Of a stretch of DNA of 64,000 nucleotides, positions 62,991 to 64,000 are shown one piece after another. The position numbers and the translations under genes are program-made. The notes under the pieces were generated by a model, which was not told the DNA's origin, made no database searches, and saw only the letters and a list, made by a program, of their open reading frames with translations. How positions within the stretch are numbered: position 1 is the first letter of the stretch; each line of letters opens with the position of its first letter. This DNA is from Neorhizobium galegae. Lineage in GTDB: Bacteria; Pseudomonadota; Alphaproteobacteria; Rhizobiales; Rhizobiaceae. Location of the stretch: contig NZ_CP090095.1 in the NCBI RefSeq assembly GCF_021391675.1, positions 2,857,501 through 2,921,500 on the forward strand. The letters run 5' to 3'.

Positions 62991-63455
62991 TCACCCACGT
63001 CCCCGATACGTCGCCACCCCCTGCTCCGGCAGCCAGACGCCGGCCGGCGCCTCGCCGGTCTGCCAGAACACGTCGATCGGGATGCCGCCGCGCGGGTACC
63101 AGTAGGCGCCGATCCGCAGCCACTTCGGCTGGAGCAGATCGACGATCCGCTTGGCGATATAGATCGAGCAGTCCTCGTGGAACGCACCGTGGTTCCTGAA
63201 CGAATGCAGGAACAGTTTCAGCGACTTCGATTCCACCAGGAACCCGTCCGGAATATAGTCGATGACGATATGCGCGAAATCCGGCTGGCCGGTCATCGGG
63301 CAGAGCGAGGTGAATTCCGGCGCCGTGAAGCGCACCACGTAATCGGTGCCCTGGTTGCCGTTCGGCACCTTTTCCAGCACTGCGGTTTCGGGGCTCTGCG
63401 GAGCCTCCACCTGGGATCCGAGCTGCGAGAGCCCGCTGACATCCGTCATCGTCAT
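62991..63455 (-). CDS. queF: NADPH-dependent 7-cyano-7-deazaguanine reductase QueF (type I)
   Basis: 154 residues. It reduces preQ0 to preQ1 in queuosine synthesis. The catalytic cysteine C52 and Asp59 lie in [10 protein letters not shown], and ESKSLKLF (75-82) is the QueF signature. The product is the single-domain type. Its ATG overlaps the stop of the upstream cation diffusion facilitator gene. Confidence 0.96.
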   Translation of the reverse strand: MTMTDVSGLSQLGSQVEAPQSPETAVLEKVPNGNQGTDYVVRFTAPEFTSLCPMTGQPDFAHIVIDYIPDGFLVESKSLKLFLHSFRNHGAFHEDCSIYIAKRIVDLLQPKWLRIGAYWYPRGGIPIDVFWQTGEAPAGVWLPEQGVATYRGRG

Positions 63456-64000
63456 TTGCCTGTTCCTTCGAATTCGACCTTCTGTCCATGCGGATTTTCG
63501 CTTTCGGGCTCCACATGGATCGCCAATGTGGCGCCCGCAATAATCTCTTTGATCGCATCTTCCAAGCGGTCGCAGATCGCATGTGCCTCTTCGACGCTCA
63601 TACCTGCCGGCACGACCAGATGGAAATCGATGAAGACTGCTGCCCCCGCCCGGCGCGATTTCAGGTCGTGGACGCCGAGCGCGCCGACGGAATGGGTAGC
63701 AATCGCCTCGCGCACCGCCGCTTCCTCGTCCGGCTCCAGAGCCTTGTCCATCAGCCCGCCGACCGAATGGGCGATCACCTTGTAGCCCTGCCAGAGGATG
63801 TTGATCGCAACCAGGATGGCGAGTACCGGGTCGAGGACCGCGTAACCGGTCGCAAGCGCAAGGATGAGGCCGACGAGCACGCCGGCCGAGGTCACCACGT
63901 CGGACATGATGTGCTGCCCGTCGGCCACCATGGCCGGCGAATAATGCGCCGTACCGACCCGGATCAGCGTCGTCGCCCAGACGCCGTTGATGACGGCGGC
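63452..64000 (-). CDS. Cation diffusion facilitator family transporter, C-terminal part, partial
   Basis: The gene continues beyond the window on its 5' side. 182 codons are visible. [19 protein letters not shown] is the metal-site helix of CDF proteins (the HxxxD pair), followed by membrane helices and a cytoplasmic domain with [41 protein letters not shown] proteins export divalent metals such as Zn, Fe or Mn. The stop overlaps the queF start (ATGA). Confidence 0.88.
   Translation of the reverse strand, partial: AAVINGVWATTLIRVGTAHYSPAMVADGQHIMSDVVTSAGVLVGLILALATGYAVLDPVLAILVAINILWQGYKVIAHSVGGLMDKALEPDEEAAVREAIATHSVGALGVHDLKSRRAGAAVFIDFHLVVPAGMSVEEAHAICDRLEDAIKEIIAGATLAIHVEPESENPHGQKVEFEGTGK

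Overview
The window is chromosomal DNA of an alphaproteobacterium, almost certainly a member of the Rhizobiaceae (Rhizobium / Neorhizobium / Agrobacterium / Ensifer group). The evidence is a GC-rich coding style with long open antisense frames, a complete petABC cytochrome bc1 operon, long-form (about 570 residue) leuA, a stand-alone clpS, a cca-Nudix-DUF1285 cluster next to a moxR-DUF58-DUF4159 cluster, and three nested-palindrome intergenic elements resembling the rhizobial RIME repeats. No rRNA, tRNA, CRISPR, insertion sequence or prophage was seen. Most of the window is core housekeeping, with small accessory inserts.

Layout. 1-4983: end of a methyltransferase gene, pgeF, a metal-site-less M24 relative, a lipoprotein, prs, a Kazal-domain lipoprotein and a zinc-ribbon protein. 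4992-12881: an MHYT-GGDEF-EAL protein, an exported protein, rplY with a chain of overlapping leader ORFs, a HAMP-PAS-GGDEF-EAL protein and a solute-binding protein. 12960-18500: pth, a GNAT, prmB, clpS, a VapBC-type module, ychF and two coupled MaoC-fold genes. 18547-23296: apt, petABC and a membrane-anchored EEP-fold protein. 23306-29893: two tandem ABC exporters separated by a ParDE module, trmL, soxR with its own box, and a HigBA-type module. 30054-35126: small unknown proteins, hemF, a DUF1059 gene behind a large hairpin, and cca-Nudix-DUF1285. 35362-42531: a four-gene moxR / DUF58 / DUF4159 / VWA-like membrane cluster interrupted by a palindromic repeat. 42536-49908: GNATs, an MFS carrier, glutathionyl-hydroquinone reductase, Nudix, phosphoesterase, a sigma/anti-sigma pair and a 32-residue membrane protein behind an FNR-like box. 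49992-56108: leuA with a Leu-rich leader ORF, BrnTA, benE, a diguanylate cyclase and a zinc-ribbon methyltransferase. 56362-64000: a CHASE-PAS-GGDEF-EAL protein, a MerR-P-loop fusion, a ClpP paralogue, HupE/UreJ, DUF2076, queF and a cation diffusion facilitator running off the end.

Themes. Four proteins make or break cyclic di-GMP. Four type II toxin-antitoxin modules (VapBC, ParDE, HigBA, BrnTA) sit as single insertions between core genes. Translation and protein-quality genes recur (rplY, pth, prmB, ychF, trmL, cca, queF, clpS, clpP). Translational coupling by ATGA or TTGA overlaps is frequent.

The best candidates for something undescribed are regulatory: the leuA leader ORF, the SoxR box that contains the soxR ribosome binding site, the nested leader ORFs before rplY, the 16-bp hairpin before the DUF1059 gene, the FNR-like box before the 32-residue membrane protein, and the MerR-ATPase fusion with its own MerR-type promoter. 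All functional calls come from reading the sequence and remembered family motifs; no database search was run.
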